The notes: a model not told the origin generated them from the sequence alone. 64,000 bases of DNA from G963717155 sp963717155 (GCA_963717155.1 OY970326.1:3906001-3970000), one strand, 5' to 3'; numbered from the stretch's first letter, positions 8,397 through 17,931 are shown. Made by a program: numbers and translations.

Positions 8397-9223
8397 GCTC
8401 GGCGACCGGCTCGAGCGACGGCTCGCGGGGCTCGACGCGTGATCGTCGCGTTCTCGGGGGGCGTCGACTCCTCGCTCGTCGCAGCGCTCGCGGCGCGTGC
8501 GCTCGGCCCGCGCGCGCTCGCCGTCACGGCGGTGTCGCCCGCGCTCGCACCGGCGAGCTCGCCGGCGCGCGCGCCGTGGCCGACTCGCGTCGGCATCGCC
8601 CACGAGATCGATCCGGACGAACGAGCTCGCGCGTCCCGGCTACCGCGCGAACGGCAAGGACCGTTGCTACCACTGCAAGTCCGAGCTGTACGACGCGCTC
8701 TCCGCGCTCGCGCAGGAGCGGGGATACGCCGCGGTGCTGTCGGGCGCGAACGCCGACGACGAGGGCGACTGGCGACCCGGTCTCGTCGCTGCGCGCGAGC
8801 ACGACGTGATCCACCCGCTGCTCGAGGAACGGCGTGACGAAGGCGCAGGTGCGCGAGCTCGCGCGCGAGCTGGGACGTGCCGAGCGCCGAGAAGGTCGCG
8901 AGCCCGTGCCTGGCGTCTCGCGTCCCTTACGGCACGCCGGTCGATCCCGGAGGTCCTGCGCAAGGTCGATGCGGCAGAGCAGGCCGTGCGCGCGCTCGGC
9001 TACGCGGTGCTGCGCGTGCGCCACCACGATGATCTCGGCAAGCTCGAGCTGGCGGCCGACGAGCTCGAGCGCACGCTCCGACCCGGCGGAGCGAACGGCG
9101 ATCGTCGAGGCGATCCGCTCGGCCGGCTACGCGCGTGCCGCGATCGACCTCGAGCCGTTCCGGTCGGGCAGCCTCAACGCGGCATTCCTGGGGCGGGCGC
9201 TGACCGTGCTCGAAGCCAGATAG
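8378..9223 (+). CDS. larE: LarE, sulfur transferase for the nickel-pincer cofactor, three-cysteine type, frameshifted
   Basis: LarE is a PP-loop ATP pyrophosphatase that adenylates the pincer precursor and supplies sulfur. About 280 residues are encoded. Visible are the PP-loop AFSGGVDSSLVAALA, DRCYHCKSELYDALS, SGANADDEGDWRPG, ASPCLASRVPYGTPV and the final DLEPFRSGSLNAAFLGRA. The CxxC in RCYHCK together with the cysteine in SPCLASR matches LarE forms that bind a [4Fe-4S] cluster, as in Thermotoga, rather than the form that sacrifices a single cysteine. I start at ATG 8378 so that the helical ELGDRLERRLAGLDA segment before the PP-loop is kept. The frame changes at least five times. Confidence 0.85.
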
Positions 9224-9246
9224 CCGCCGGGGCCGCCCCGTGGCGG
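9224..9246 (+). terminator. Hairpin directly after larE
   Basis: Starting at the base after the larE stop, CCGCCGGGGC (9224-9233) can pair with GCCCC and GGCGG (9235-9239 and 9242-9246), with a two-base bulge and a very short loop. No T-run follows, which is common in high-GC actinomycetes. It probably ends the long operon that began before the window. Confidence 0.5.
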
Positions 9247-9354
9247 ACGAGCGTCGAGCGCGAGGTCGATCGGGATGTATCAGGACGCGCGTCGACGGCC
9301 TCTTGTCCTTGTTACGGGGTCGCGACCCGCCCGCCACCGAGATAGGAGGACTGC

Positions 9355-9821
9355 ATGTCCACCCTCGACTTCGATACCCTGGCGAGTGTCTCGCCGTTCT
9401 TGCTGCAGGACACCGAACCGGTCGATCACGGTGATCGATCCCGACGGCAACCCGAACCACGTCGTCGAGGCCGCTGATCGGCTTCACCGTCGCGCTCTCG
9501 TGGGAGCTGAAGGGCATTCTCGCGCCGCTGATCGTCAACACCTGGCACGCACGGCTGTACGCGCAGCCGATCGGCACCGGCGGGTTCGCCGGCCTGCTCG
9601 CCGATACGACGGCCGATCGCGGCGACTCCGGGCGGCCCCGGCGTCGTCAGGTACAGCGCCACGCTGGCGGTCACGCCGGCACAGGCGAACACGATGCACG
9701 ACCCCCAGGGCGATGGCGTGTACCAGCTGGTCGTCGTGGTCTCGCACATCACGTGTTCGGTCAACCGAGACACGATGGCGGGGTTCAGCCGACCATCGTG
9801 ATCGACGTCCGCAAGCCGTAA
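9355..9821 (+). CDS. Hypothetical protein, frameshifted
   Basis: A start ATG at 9355 is preceded by a good ribosome binding site (AGGAGGA, six to twelve bases upstream). Read across about four breaks the product is near 155 residues: MSTLDFDTLASVSPFLLQD, then ITVIDPDGNPNHVVEA, GFTVALSWELKGILAPLIV, NTWHARLYAQPIGTG, RYSATLAVTPAQANTM and DGVYQLVVVVSHITCSVN, ending VIDVRKP. Alternating hydrophobic strands suggest an all-beta fold, perhaps Ig-like. There is no clear signal peptide or membrane segment. I do not recognise a family. It stands alone between two hairpins. The small gene before the DyP peroxidase (17525-17914) is also short and strand-rich, but I see no firm similarity. Confidence 0.6.
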
Positions 9822-9834
9822 GGCAACCGGGCAG

Positions 9835-9876
9835 TTAGGCCCTGGCGTTGACCGGTACGGTCTCGCCGGGGCCTAA
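9835..9876. terminator. Bidirectional terminator between convergent genes
   Basis: TTAGGCCCTGGCG (9835-9847) and CGCCGGGGCCTAA (9864-9876) form a 13-base inverted repeat with one mismatch and a 16-base loop. It lies between the stop of the plus-strand unknown gene and the stop of the minus-strand SDR gene. The A/T ends of both arms make it suitable for use in either direction. Confidence 0.65.
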
Positions 9877-9892
9877 GCGCGGTCCGTCGCCC

Positions 9893-10665
9893 TCAGCGAC
9901 CCAGCCAGCCGCCGTCGACGGGCAGCACGATGCCGTTGACGTGGTTCGAGGCCGCTGAGGCGAGGAACAGCAGCGCGCCGACCACATCGTCCGGCTCGCC
10001 CCAGCGACCGGCCGGGATCCTGTCGACGATCTGGGCGTGCCGCTCGGGATCGTCCTGCAGGGTCTGCGTACTGTCCGTCCGGATATAGCCCGGCGCCACG
10101 GCGTTGACGCTGACGCCGTGGCGCGCCCACTCGTTCGCGAGGGCCTTGGTCAGCTGCACGATGGCGCCCTTGCTCGCGGCGTACCCGGGCACGTTCACTC
10201 CACCCTGGAACGCGAGCACCGACGCGACGAAGATGATCTTGCCGCGGTTCCGCTCGAGCATCCGCCCGCCGAGCTCGCGCGCGAGCACGAACTGCGCGTT
10301 GAGGTTGACCTCGATCGTCTGATCCCAGAGCTCGTCGGGATGCACCGCGGCCGGCCGGCGGCGATCACGCCGGCGTTGTTCACGAGCGCGTCGATCTGCG
10401 GGACGTCGCGCTGCAACCGAGCGAGCAGGTCGTAGACGGCCTGGCGATCGCCCAGGTCGCAGCGGTAGCCGCGGAACTCGCGCCCGCGCGCGCGCACCTC
10501 GCGGCCGACCTCTCCTCCGTCGTCCTCGAGCGACGCGCTGACACCGATCACGTCGGCGCCCGCCTCGGCGAACGCCACCGAGGCGGCGCGGCCGATCCCG
10601 CGCCTGCAGCCCGTGACGAGCACCGTCTTCCCCTCGAGGCCGAAGCGCTCGAGGGCCACGTTCAC
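9893..10665 (-). CDS. Short-chain dehydrogenase/reductase, KduD-like, one frameshift
   Basis: The SDR has about 255 residues. The NAD(P) site is TVLVTGCRRGIGRAAS near residue 15, VNNAG follows, and the catalytic YAASKGAIVQLTKALA motif comes after a serine-bearing strand. The end GRWGEPDDVVGALLFLASAA with VNGIVLPVDGGWLG resembles 2-deoxy-D-gluconate 3-dehydrogenase (KduD) and sugar-acid dehydrogenases. One frame break lies near 10355. The GTG start overlaps the GntR stop by four bases. With the COG3618 lactonase-like gene two positions upstream it fits a non-phosphorylating sugar (fucose- or rhamnose-type) oxidation route, though the substrate is not shown. Confidence 0.82.
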
Positions 10666-11410
10666 GCCTTGCGACCGTTGACGGGCGCGGCCGCGCGCTT
10701 CGCCTGCGCACGCGTCGCGATCGCCTCGTCGTTCTCGATGACGCGACGCAGCCAGCGCTCGCCATCGGACAGGTGGATCAGGTCGGCGGCGCTGGCGAGC
10801 TCGGGGTCGCGTGCCCGCAGCGCCTCGTAGATGTCGATGTGGCGCTTCTTCGTGATCTCGACCGCACCCTCCTCGGCGATCGTGCGCCACAGGCGAGCAC
10901 GCAGCATCCCGCCGGAGAGCCCCTGGATCAGCGAGGCGAGCGTCGCGTTCCCGGCGGCCATGACGATGACCGGTGGAACTCCGTGTCCGAGTCGATGAAC
11001 GCCTGCATGGTCTCGGCGGTCTCCATCTGCTCCAGGCAGCTCTCGAGCGCCTCGAAGTCCTCGTCCGTCAACCTCGTCGCCGCGAGGCCGGTCGCGACGG
11101 GCTCCATGATCCGCCGCACCTGGTGCACCTCGAGCAGCGTGCTGCCGGCAAGCAGGTCGCTGACGAACCCCATGCCGGTCAGCAGCAGCTCCGGCTCGAG
11201 GCTCGTGACGTACGTGCCGTCGCCGACGCGCGGCTCGAGCACGCCGATCAGCGTCAGCGCTCGTACCGCCTCGCGCAGCGAGTTCCGCGACAGGCCGAGC
11301 CGGGCCGCGAGCTCCTGCTCCTTCGGCAGCCTCGCGCCGGCCGTGAACTCGCCGGAGACGATCAACGCCTTGATCTTCGCGATTGCCTGATCAGTCAGCG
11401 GCGCGGCCAT
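10662..11410 (-). CDS. GntR-family transcriptional regulator, FadR subfamily, one frameshift
   Basis: The protein has about 249 residues. The N-terminal winged helix contains AGARLPKEQELAARLGLSRN and SLREAVRALTLIGVLEPRVG. The C-terminal FCD ligand domain has VRRIMEPVATGLAATRL and, after a break near 10967, TKKRHIDIYEALRARDPE. FCD domains often bind a metal and a small carboxylate or sugar acid. It is placed between the lactonase-like amidohydrolase and the SDR, with overlaps at both ends (about 20 bases and four bases), so it probably regulates its own operon in response to a sugar acid. Start ATG at 11410 was chosen because it directly precedes the wHTH. Confidence 0.86.
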
Positions 11411-12314
11411 CTGCCCTCCCAGTGCTGCTGGTGGTCGCGCCCGAGACTCCGTCGAGACCGTAGAGGCGGCGCGCGGTGCCGCCGAGGATAGCGTCGGCAT
11501 GCTCGGGTGCCAGGGTGTCGATCACCCGCCGCGTCTCGTCGACGACCCTGCCGTAGGTGCCGTTCAGCAGGCAGACCGGCCAGTCAGTGCCGAACAGCAA
11601 CCGGTCGGCGCCGAAGCAGTCGAGCGCGACCGCGACGGCGGGCACGAGGTCGCGCGCAGTCCAGCCACGCCTGCGAATGCAGGTGTTCAGGCCGGAGACC
11701 TTGGCTGCCACGTTCGGATGGGCCGCAGCGGCCCGCAGCTCGGCCTCCCAGGCCGGCATCTCGTCCGTGCCGAGCGGCGGCTTGCCGAGGTGGTCGATCA
11801 CGATCGTCAGCTCGGGAAACGCGCGGGCCAACATGCCGACGTCGCCGAAGTGGCGCGGGAACACGACGGGGAGCTCGAGGATGAGTCCGCGCTCCTCGAG
11901 CTGGGCGAGACTCTCCAAGACGGCAGGGCGGACGATCCAGTGGGCATCGGCCTCGTCGTGGATCAGGTGGCGCACGGCCCGGAGCTTCGGTTCGTCGGAC
12001 AGCTCGGCGAGACGCTCGCGCGTCCTCGCGGGCGAGGCAAGCGGCAGCCACGCCGTGACAGCGCCGATCCAGTCGTGCTCTGCCGCCTGGGCGAAGAGCT
12101 GGTCGGTGTCGGCGTCGGTGCAGCCGTGCTGGACGAGGATCGTGCGCGAGACGCCGCTCGCGTCGAGCAGTGGCGCGAGCTCGTCGGGCTCGAACGTCCG
12201 GGCGATCGGTTCGAACGCGGCGCTCAGCCAGCTCTGTGGCGACCGCTCGAGGTTCCACAGATGATGATGTGCGTCGACGATCGGGAGGAACTCATCCCGG
12301 GGAGCTGCATCCAT
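11391..12314 (-). CDS. Amidohydrolase family protein, L-fuconolactonase-like (COG3618)
   Basis: An intact 307-residue TIM-barrel hydrolase. It begins with the metal-site motif VDAHHHLWNLER near residue 13 and contains VIDHLGKPP, VAAKVSGLNT and LLFGTDWPVCLL, all typical of the COG3618 lactonase group, which opens sugar lactones such as L-fucono-1,5-lactone. It is the first gene of a three-gene minus-strand operon with a GntR regulator and a KduD-like SDR. About 15 residues at the C-terminus (ATTSSTGRADGRAAD) look unstructured. The specific lactone is not determined. No strong Shine-Dalgarno is seen before 12314. Confidence 0.83.
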   Translation of the reverse strand: MDAAPRDEFLPIVDAHHHLWNLERSPQSWLSAAFEPIARTFEPDELAPLLDASGVSRTILVQHGCTDADTDQLFAQAAEHDWIGAVTAWLPLASPARTRERLAELSDEPKLRAVRHLIHDEADAHWIVRPAVLESLAQLEERGLILELPVVFPRHFGDVGMLARAFPELTIVIDHLGKPPLGTDEMPAWEAELRAAAAHPNVAAKVSGLNTCIRRRGWTARDLVPAVAVALDCFGADRLLFGTDWPVCLLNGTYGRVVDETRRVIDTLAPEHADAILGGTARRLYGLDGVSGATTSSTGRADGRAAD

Positions 12315-12360
12315 ATAGGATCTTTCTCACGCGAAAGGCTGGATTTGCCCGAAATGCCGT

Positions 12361-12549
12361 CTAAGTGAGGCATTTACATCCTACCTTTAGCGGGAGCGCG
12401 CTGGCAGTCAGCCGGGTTGCGAGCTCTCCGGGCCCGGTCCGCCCGTTCCACACGCGGCGTGCCGATTCGTACCGCAGCTCTCCGGGAACGAGCAACTCCC
12501 CGGCGAACTCGTCGTTCAAGGCCCGGCCTACAGCGCCGTCATCCTTCAT
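12361..12549 (-). pseudogene. Fragment of an FAD-linked oxidase N-terminus
   Basis: A 62-codon reading frame contains LNDEFAGELLVPGELRYESA and ARRVWNGR, the opening segment of BBE-type FAD-dependent oxidoreductases just before their FAD-binding PCMH domain. The rest of that domain is absent: the sequence runs into LTASALPLKVGCKCLT and stops. The fragment lies between the sugar-acid operon and the sigma-factor region. It is most simply a remnant of a deleted gene. It could be a real small protein if the stop is an error, but no FAD domain follows in any frame. Confidence 0.5.
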
Positions 12550-12606
12550 CTCGGGCCCCGGGCGTCGCGCTTCGTGGTCGGTGACCGGACGGACGCGTCT
12601 CGAAGC

Positions 12607-12811
12607 TCAGATCGCGAGCCGGCGCCGCGCCGCTTCGACGCCGAACAGCTCGGCATCGCGCCGCGTGTCGGCCAGTCTCTGCGGGGTCGTGGTCCGGGTC
12701 GGCGAGGATCTCGCGCACGTCGGCCGCGAGGAGCCGGTAGACGAGCAGGACCTGGTCGTCCGGCCAGTCCGAGAGCGGGCGGATCGCGATCTCGATGTGA
12801 TGCGTGTGCAT
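12607..12811 (-). CDS. Small hypothetical protein, one frameshift
   Basis: A product near 68 residues starts MHTHHIEIAIRPLSDWPDDQ and continues VLLVYRLLAADVREILADPD; after a break near 12680 it ends RRDAELFGVEAARRRLAI. The amino acid pattern is helical and protein-like, unlike the opposite strand. I do not recognise a family. It lies 32 bases beyond the sigma-factor terminator on the same strand. Confidence 0.45.
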
Positions 12812-12843
12812 GCCCACACGATAGCCCGCCCGCATACGCGATA

Positions 12844-12885
12844 GCCCGGCCGCTCCTGGACCCCGTCTGACAGGAGCGGCCGGGC
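12844..12885 (-). terminator. Strong hairpin after the sigma-factor gene
   Basis: GCCCGGCCGCTCCTG (12844-12858) and CAGGAGCGGCCGGGC (12871-12885) are a perfect 15-base inverted repeat with a 12-base loop. It starts 13 bases after the sigma-factor stop on the minus strand, so it very likely ends that transcript. Confidence 0.72.
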
Positions 12886-12897
12886 GGATGCGCGCGC

Positions 12898-13545
12898 TCA
12901 GGACAACCCGTGGCTGGCGTGCGCGGCGGCCTCTTCCTCGGAGAGGCGCAGCGTCGCGCGGCGGAGCTTGTCGATGCAGCGTCCGAGCGTGGGCCCGATG
13001 CTGCCGATGGGTCGTCCGAGCGCGGCGCTGATCTGCTCGTACGAGGGCTTCGGCTCGGTCAGCAGGACGAGCCGCAGGAGGCCCGCGCTGCTCCTCGTCG
13101 AGCGTGTGGAAGGCCTGCATCACGACGTCCTCGAGCCCGGCGGGGTCGATAGTTGTCGTCGCTCGTCGTCTCGACGTCGCCGATCAGGGCGCGCAGCGCC
13201 TCCTCCTCGACCGGCGTCTCGCGACCCCAGCCGCGCAGCACGTGCAGGCACTCGTTGCGGGCGGTCCGCGCGAGCCACGCACCCAGCCGCTCCGGCTGCC
13301 GTACGCGGTCGAGGTTCTGGACCAGGCGGCACCAGGTGACCTGCACGATGTCCTCGGAGGTCGCGACGTCGATGCCGTGCGCTCGCACCACGTGCCGGAC
13401 GAGCCGGTCGTAGCGGGCGACGAGCTGCGTCCAGGCCGCGTCGTCGCCGGCCGCAGCGTCCCGCACGAGGGCGCGGAGCCGGTCGCCGTTGTCCGGCTGG
13501 GACCTGGTGATCGGACCCGTTGACGTGTGCTTCTCTCTTCAGCAT
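12898..13545 (-). CDS. RNA polymerase sigma factor, ECF (sigma-70) type, frameshifted
   Basis: About 215 residues. Region 2 is clear: AAWTQLVARYDRLVRHVVRA, then SEDIVQVTWCRLVQNLDRV and LGAWLARTARNECLHVLRGW. After breaks near 13150 and 13090, region 4 reads PKPSYEQISAALGRPIGSIG and LGRCIDKLRRATLRLSEE. There is no anti-sigma gene next to it. The divergent large SARP regulator starts 103 bases away, so the two may share a control region. The exact start is unsure: ATG 13545 (MLKREAHVNGSDHQ) needs one frame change before the conserved part, and an internal GTG near 13475 is another option. Confidence 0.75.
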
Positions 13546-13648
13546 TTCCGCTCCTCACTTGCGGGCACTTCCTGATTGGGGCGAGAATGCGGGTCACGCC
13601 TTGCAGCCCGCTGGCACGGGGCTGACAGGACGCATACGGAAGGGGAAC

Positions 13649-16600
13649 GTGGAGTTCCGGATCCTCGGCGAGCTCGAGGTGCTCGACGATGCGGGCCAGC
13701 GGGTCGAGGTCGTCGGGCACCGTCGGCGAGCTCTCGTCGCGCTGCTGGCGACGCATCCGAACGAGGCCGTGTCCGCCGACCGCCTGGTGGACGCCCTGTG
13801 GGAGAACGAAACTCCTGCAAATGCGGCGAATGCACTGCAGACCGTCGTGTCCAGGGTGCGCCGCGCGATCGGCGAGACGCGCATCGTCACGCGACCGCCG
13901 GGCTACGCGCTGCGAGGCCGAGCCGACGACGAGATCGACGCCGAGCGCTTCGAGCGCCTCGCGGCCGAGGCGCGGCGCGCACTGGCGAGGCCGGCGACGC
14001 GCAGGTCGCGGTCGACACGTTCCGCACCGCGCTCGGCACTCTGGCGCGGGACGACCGCTTGCCGAGTTCGCCTACGCGAGGTTCGCGCAGGTCGAGGTCG
14101 CGCGACTCGAGGAGCGCCGCCTCGCGGTGCTCGAGGAGCGGATCGATGCCGAGCTCGCGCTCGGCGCGCCACGCGGATCTCGTCGCCGAGCTCGACGCCT
14201 CGCCGCGGCGCAGCCCCTGCGCGAGCGGCTGCAGGCCCAGCGCCTGCTCGCGCTGTACCGGGCGGGGCGCCAGGCCGACGCGCTCGCCCGCTATCGCGAC
14301 CTGCGCACGCTGCTGCGCGACGAGCACGGGCTCGAGCCGGGTGCGGCGCTGCGCGAGCTCGAGCGGGCGATCCTGCGCCACGATCCTGCGCTCGACCCGC
14401 CCGCCGTGCGCCAGCCGAGCCGGCGCGCCGCGACCGCCGCTCCCGAGCCGCCGCTCGAGCCGCGTCGCGACCGGCGGCTCGTGAGCGTCGTGTACGTCGA
14501 GCTCGACGAGATCTCCGGACGCGACGGCGAGCTCGACCCCGAGCGGCTGCGGGCGATCCAGCGGCGGATCTTCGACGAGCTCGGCACCCTCTTCACGCAG
14601 CCACGGCGGCAGTGCCCGAGGTGCTGCCGGGCGACGCAGCGCTCGCGGCCTTCGGCATCGAGCAGGCGCACGAGGACGACGCCGCGCGCGCGATCCGCGC
14701 CGCGTGCGGCGTCGCGGACGTGCTGGCACACGCGGCCGCCCCGTTCGAGAACGGAGCTCGACGGCCCGTGTCACGGCCACCGTCGGCGTCGCCACCAGCG
14801 AGCTCGTCTCCGGCGAGGACGGCGTGCGCGGCGCCCGCGTCGTCCGCGTCGCGGCCCGGCTCGCGCGCGACGCGAGCCGCCGGCGAGCCGCTCGCGTCGA
14901 TGCGCACACCGCTCGACCTCGCACCGCATGCCGCGCGCTACGAGCCGTCGCCGCCGCCGGGAACGGCGAGCGCGGCCGTCCGCGTCACGCGCGCACCCGC
15001 CGACCACCCCCTCGCGCGCCCGACCGGCCGTGCCGCATTCGTCAACCGCGATGCGGAGCGCGCGCTGCTCGCAGACGCGCTCGAGCGGGCCATCGCCGAG
15101 CGACGTCCCCAGGTCGTCACGCTGCTCGGGCCGCCCGGCATCGGCAAGTCGCGGCTCGTGCGCGAGTTCACGACGTCCGTCCCGGAAGGGAACGGTCGTG
15201 GCCGTCGGCCGCTGCCTCTCCTACGGCGAGAGCACGAGCGTGTTCGCGCTCGACGCCGTGGTGCGAGCGCTGGTCGGCAACGACGTCGCGAGCGGCCTCG
15301 CCCGCGGCTCGCCGACGTCGAGCGCGGCGAGCAGATCGCCGACCGCGTCGCGATCGCGATCGGCGCCGGTGGTCGGGGCGGCCCGGGCGAGGAGATCCAG
15401 TGGGCGTTCCGGCGGCTGCTCGAGCGCGTCGCGGCCGACGCCCCGCTCGTGGTCGCGCTCGACGACCTGCACTGGGCCGAGCCGTGGCTGCTCGACCTGG
15501 TCGAGTACCTCGCCGGCGTTCGCCGACGGGCCGATCGTGATCGTCGCGCTCGGCACGGCCCGAGCTGCTCGAGGAGCGCCCGTCGTGGGCGGGCCCCGAG
15601 GGGCCGGGCAGGTCGCCGTCGCTCGAGCCGCTCTCGCCCGGCGCACACCGAGGAGCTGGTCGACCGGGCTGCTCGCCGACGCGTCGCCGCCGCCGGGCGC
15701 GGCGCGCCGGATCGTCCAGCAGTCCGAGGGCAACCCGCTGTTCGCCGAGCAGGTCGTGGCGTTCGCGATCGAGCAGTCGTTCGCGAGCGGGGCGGCGCTT
15801 CCATCCACCCTCCGCGCGCTCCTGCAGGAGCGCATCGACCGGCTGTCCGAGGACGAGCGCGACGTGCTCGCGCGCGCCGCGATCGAGGGCTCGGTGTTCC
15901 ACCGGCAACCCCTCGCTGCGCTCACGAGCGACGACGCAGCAAGCCGCGACGGCGCGACCGTGCTCGCCCTCATGCGCAAGGGCTTCGTCAGCCCGACGCG
16001 CGCCGAGCTCGCCGGTGGCGACGCGTTCCGCTTCCGCCACGTGCTCCTGCACAGCGCCGGCCTACGAGTCCGTGCCGAAGGAGCGTCGGGCGCGGCTGCA
16101 CGTGCGCTTCGCCGACTGGCTCGAGCAGCACGGCGTCGGCTCGGACGCGATGCTCGGCCACCACCTCGGGCGAGGCGTGGCGCTACGCCGGCGAGCTCGG
16201 GCGACGATCGCTGCGCTGCGCGCCGAGCTCGGGCGGCGCGCCGCCGCGCACCTCGTCCCGGCGGCCGAGGCGGCGATCGCCCGCAGCGCCGTGCCCGCGG
16301 CGGTCGCGCTCTTCGGGCAGGCGGCCGCGATGCAGCCGACCGGCTCGCCCGAGCACGTCGACGCCCTCGTCGAGCTGGGGGCCGCGCTGCTGACGGCGGG
16401 CCGGCTCGAGGCGGCCGACGCGGCGCTCGCCGACGCCGAGGCCGCAGCACGCGCGGCAGGCCACGCGCCCGCGCGCGCCCACGCGGGCGTGCTCCGGCTG
16501 CAGGTCGCGCTCCAGGTCGACCCCGCCCCCGCGCTCGCGCGCATCCCGGTCGTGACGGCGCGGGCCGCGACGACGTTCGGCCGCGGGCACGACGAGCTCG

Positions 16601-17511
16601 GCATGTGCCGTGTCGAGCACACACGCGCGCTCGCGCACTGGTTCGCCGGGCGCTGCCAGGAGGCCGGCGAGGCCTGGGAGCGCGCGGCGACGCATGCCCG
16701 GACAGGTCGCCACGAGTGGGCGCTGCCCGACATGCTCGCGTGGGTCGCCTCGTCGCTGCAGCTCGGGCCGGAGCCCGTCCCGAGCGCGATCGTGCGGTGC
16801 GAGCGCCTGCGCGAGGAGACGCAGAGCCATCCGCTCTGGCAGGCGTTCGTGATGCGTCCGCTCGGCCTGCTGTACGCGATGAACGGCGAGCTCGAGCGCT
16901 CACGCGTCGTGTTCGAGGAGTGCGATCGCCTGCTCGACGAGATGGGCGAGACGATCCACTCCGCAGCCCCGGACCGCGAGGCGGAGGCGGCGCTCCTCGA
17001 GGGCGACCCCGCGCGCGCCGAGCGCCTCCTGCGGGATGGCTTCGAGCGCCTCGAGGCGATGGGCGACCGCGCGCAGCTCTCGCTGATCGCGACGCTGCTC
17101 GCCCGCGCCGTCGAGGAGCAGGGCCGTGCCGACGAGGCGCTCGAGCTGACCCTCGTCGGTGAGCGGTTCGCGATCCAGGAGGACGTGTGCGCCCAGGTGA
17201 TCTGGCGCACGGTGCGCGCGCGGGCGCTCGCGGCGTCCGGGAGCGTCCCCGAGGCCGAGCGGCTCGCCCGCGAGGCCGTCGACCTTGCAGCGACGACCGA
17301 CTGGCTCGTCGGACGCGGCGATGCAGCGCGGACGCTCGGCGTCGTGCTCCTGGCTGGTGGCGCCGACGAGGCCGCGTATCAGGCATGGTCCGACGCGCTC
17401 TCGTTCTACGAGCACAAGGGAGCCGTGCTGTCGGTGGCATTCATGCGAGCCGCCATCGACGGTCGAGCCCGGAGCGGTGTCTCGCTTCCGACGAGCCCGC
17501 ACACGATCTGA
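13649..17511 (+). CDS. Very large SARP/BTAD regulator with a degenerate cyclase domain, AAA ATPase and TPR-like region, many frameshifts
   Basis: Read across about ten breaks this is a protein near 1,285 residues. It opens with an OmpR-like winged helix (EFRILGELEVLDDAGQRV, AVSADRLVDALWENETPANA), then a BTAD domain (LAVLEERIDAELALG, YRDLRTLLRDEHGLEPG). Next, RRLVSVVYVELDEIS and FGIEQAHEDDAARAIRAACG mark a class III nucleotidyl-cyclase-like domain in which the usual FCDLVGST metal site is lost. An AAA/STAND module follows: VTLLGPPGIGKSRLVREF, LVVALDDLHWAEPWLLDLVE. The last 500 residues are alanine-rich helical repeats. The GTG at 13649 is preceded by AGGGG. Such proteins activate nearby biosynthetic or stress genes; the next genes are a small unknown protein and a DyP peroxidase. 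Confidence 0.82.
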
Positions 17512-17524
17512 GGAGGTACACGCG

Positions 17525-17914
17525 GTGCCCCATTCCAACTTCCACCCGGCGCTCGATTTCGATAACGAGGGCCGCCTGAACGTCGGTGGCCCGCTCGGAA
17601 CGATCGAGAGCGACGTCTCGCGGATCGTGATCTCGGCCTATGTCTCCCAGGCGCCGGCCGAACGGTACACAGGGCGTGCCAGAGACGCCGATGCCGAGCC
17701 GCCGCAGGGCGTGAGCTGCGCGAACAGCGTCAAGCTCGAGGGAGACGACCTGAAGAAGGCGAAGCGCAGCGGGAAGTGGGGATTTCCGGCGACCGTGCAC
17801 GACGGCCCGTTCCGCCCCGGCTGGGCCTGGGCGGAGGCCGAGCTCGTCGAGCTCGGCAAGCACGGCGGGATCGAGACGTACACCTGGTCGCAGTGGGTGG
17901 ACATCCGCCCGTAG
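17525..17914 (+). CDS. Hypothetical protein upstream of DyP peroxidase
   Basis: An intact 129-residue protein with a clear ribosome binding site (GGAGGT, about ten bases before GTG 17525), starting 13 bases after the SARP gene. It begins PHSNFHPALDFDNEGRLN, contains IVISAYVSQAPAERYTGRAR and ends ETYTWSQWVDIRP. The pattern of tryptophans and alternating strands (GKWGFPATVHDGPFRPGW) suggests a small beta-sandwich. There is no signal peptide and no cysteine pair. I do not recognise a family. Its place 17 bases before a DyP peroxidase suggests a linked role, for example a partner or substrate protein; that is inference only. Confidence 0.75.
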   Translation: MPHSNFHPALDFDNEGRLNVGGPLGTIESDVSRIVISAYVSQAPAERYTGRARDADAEPPQGVSCANSVKLEGDDLKKAKRSGKWGFPATVHDGPFRPGWAWAEAELVELGKHGGIETYTWSQWVDIRP

Positions 17915-17931
17915 CGCCGCGCAGCACGGGC

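Noticed and set aside
13520..17162. Several long overlapping frames as separate genes across the SARP region
   Set aside because: They are pieces of one protein in different frames; domain order is continuous when read across the breaks.
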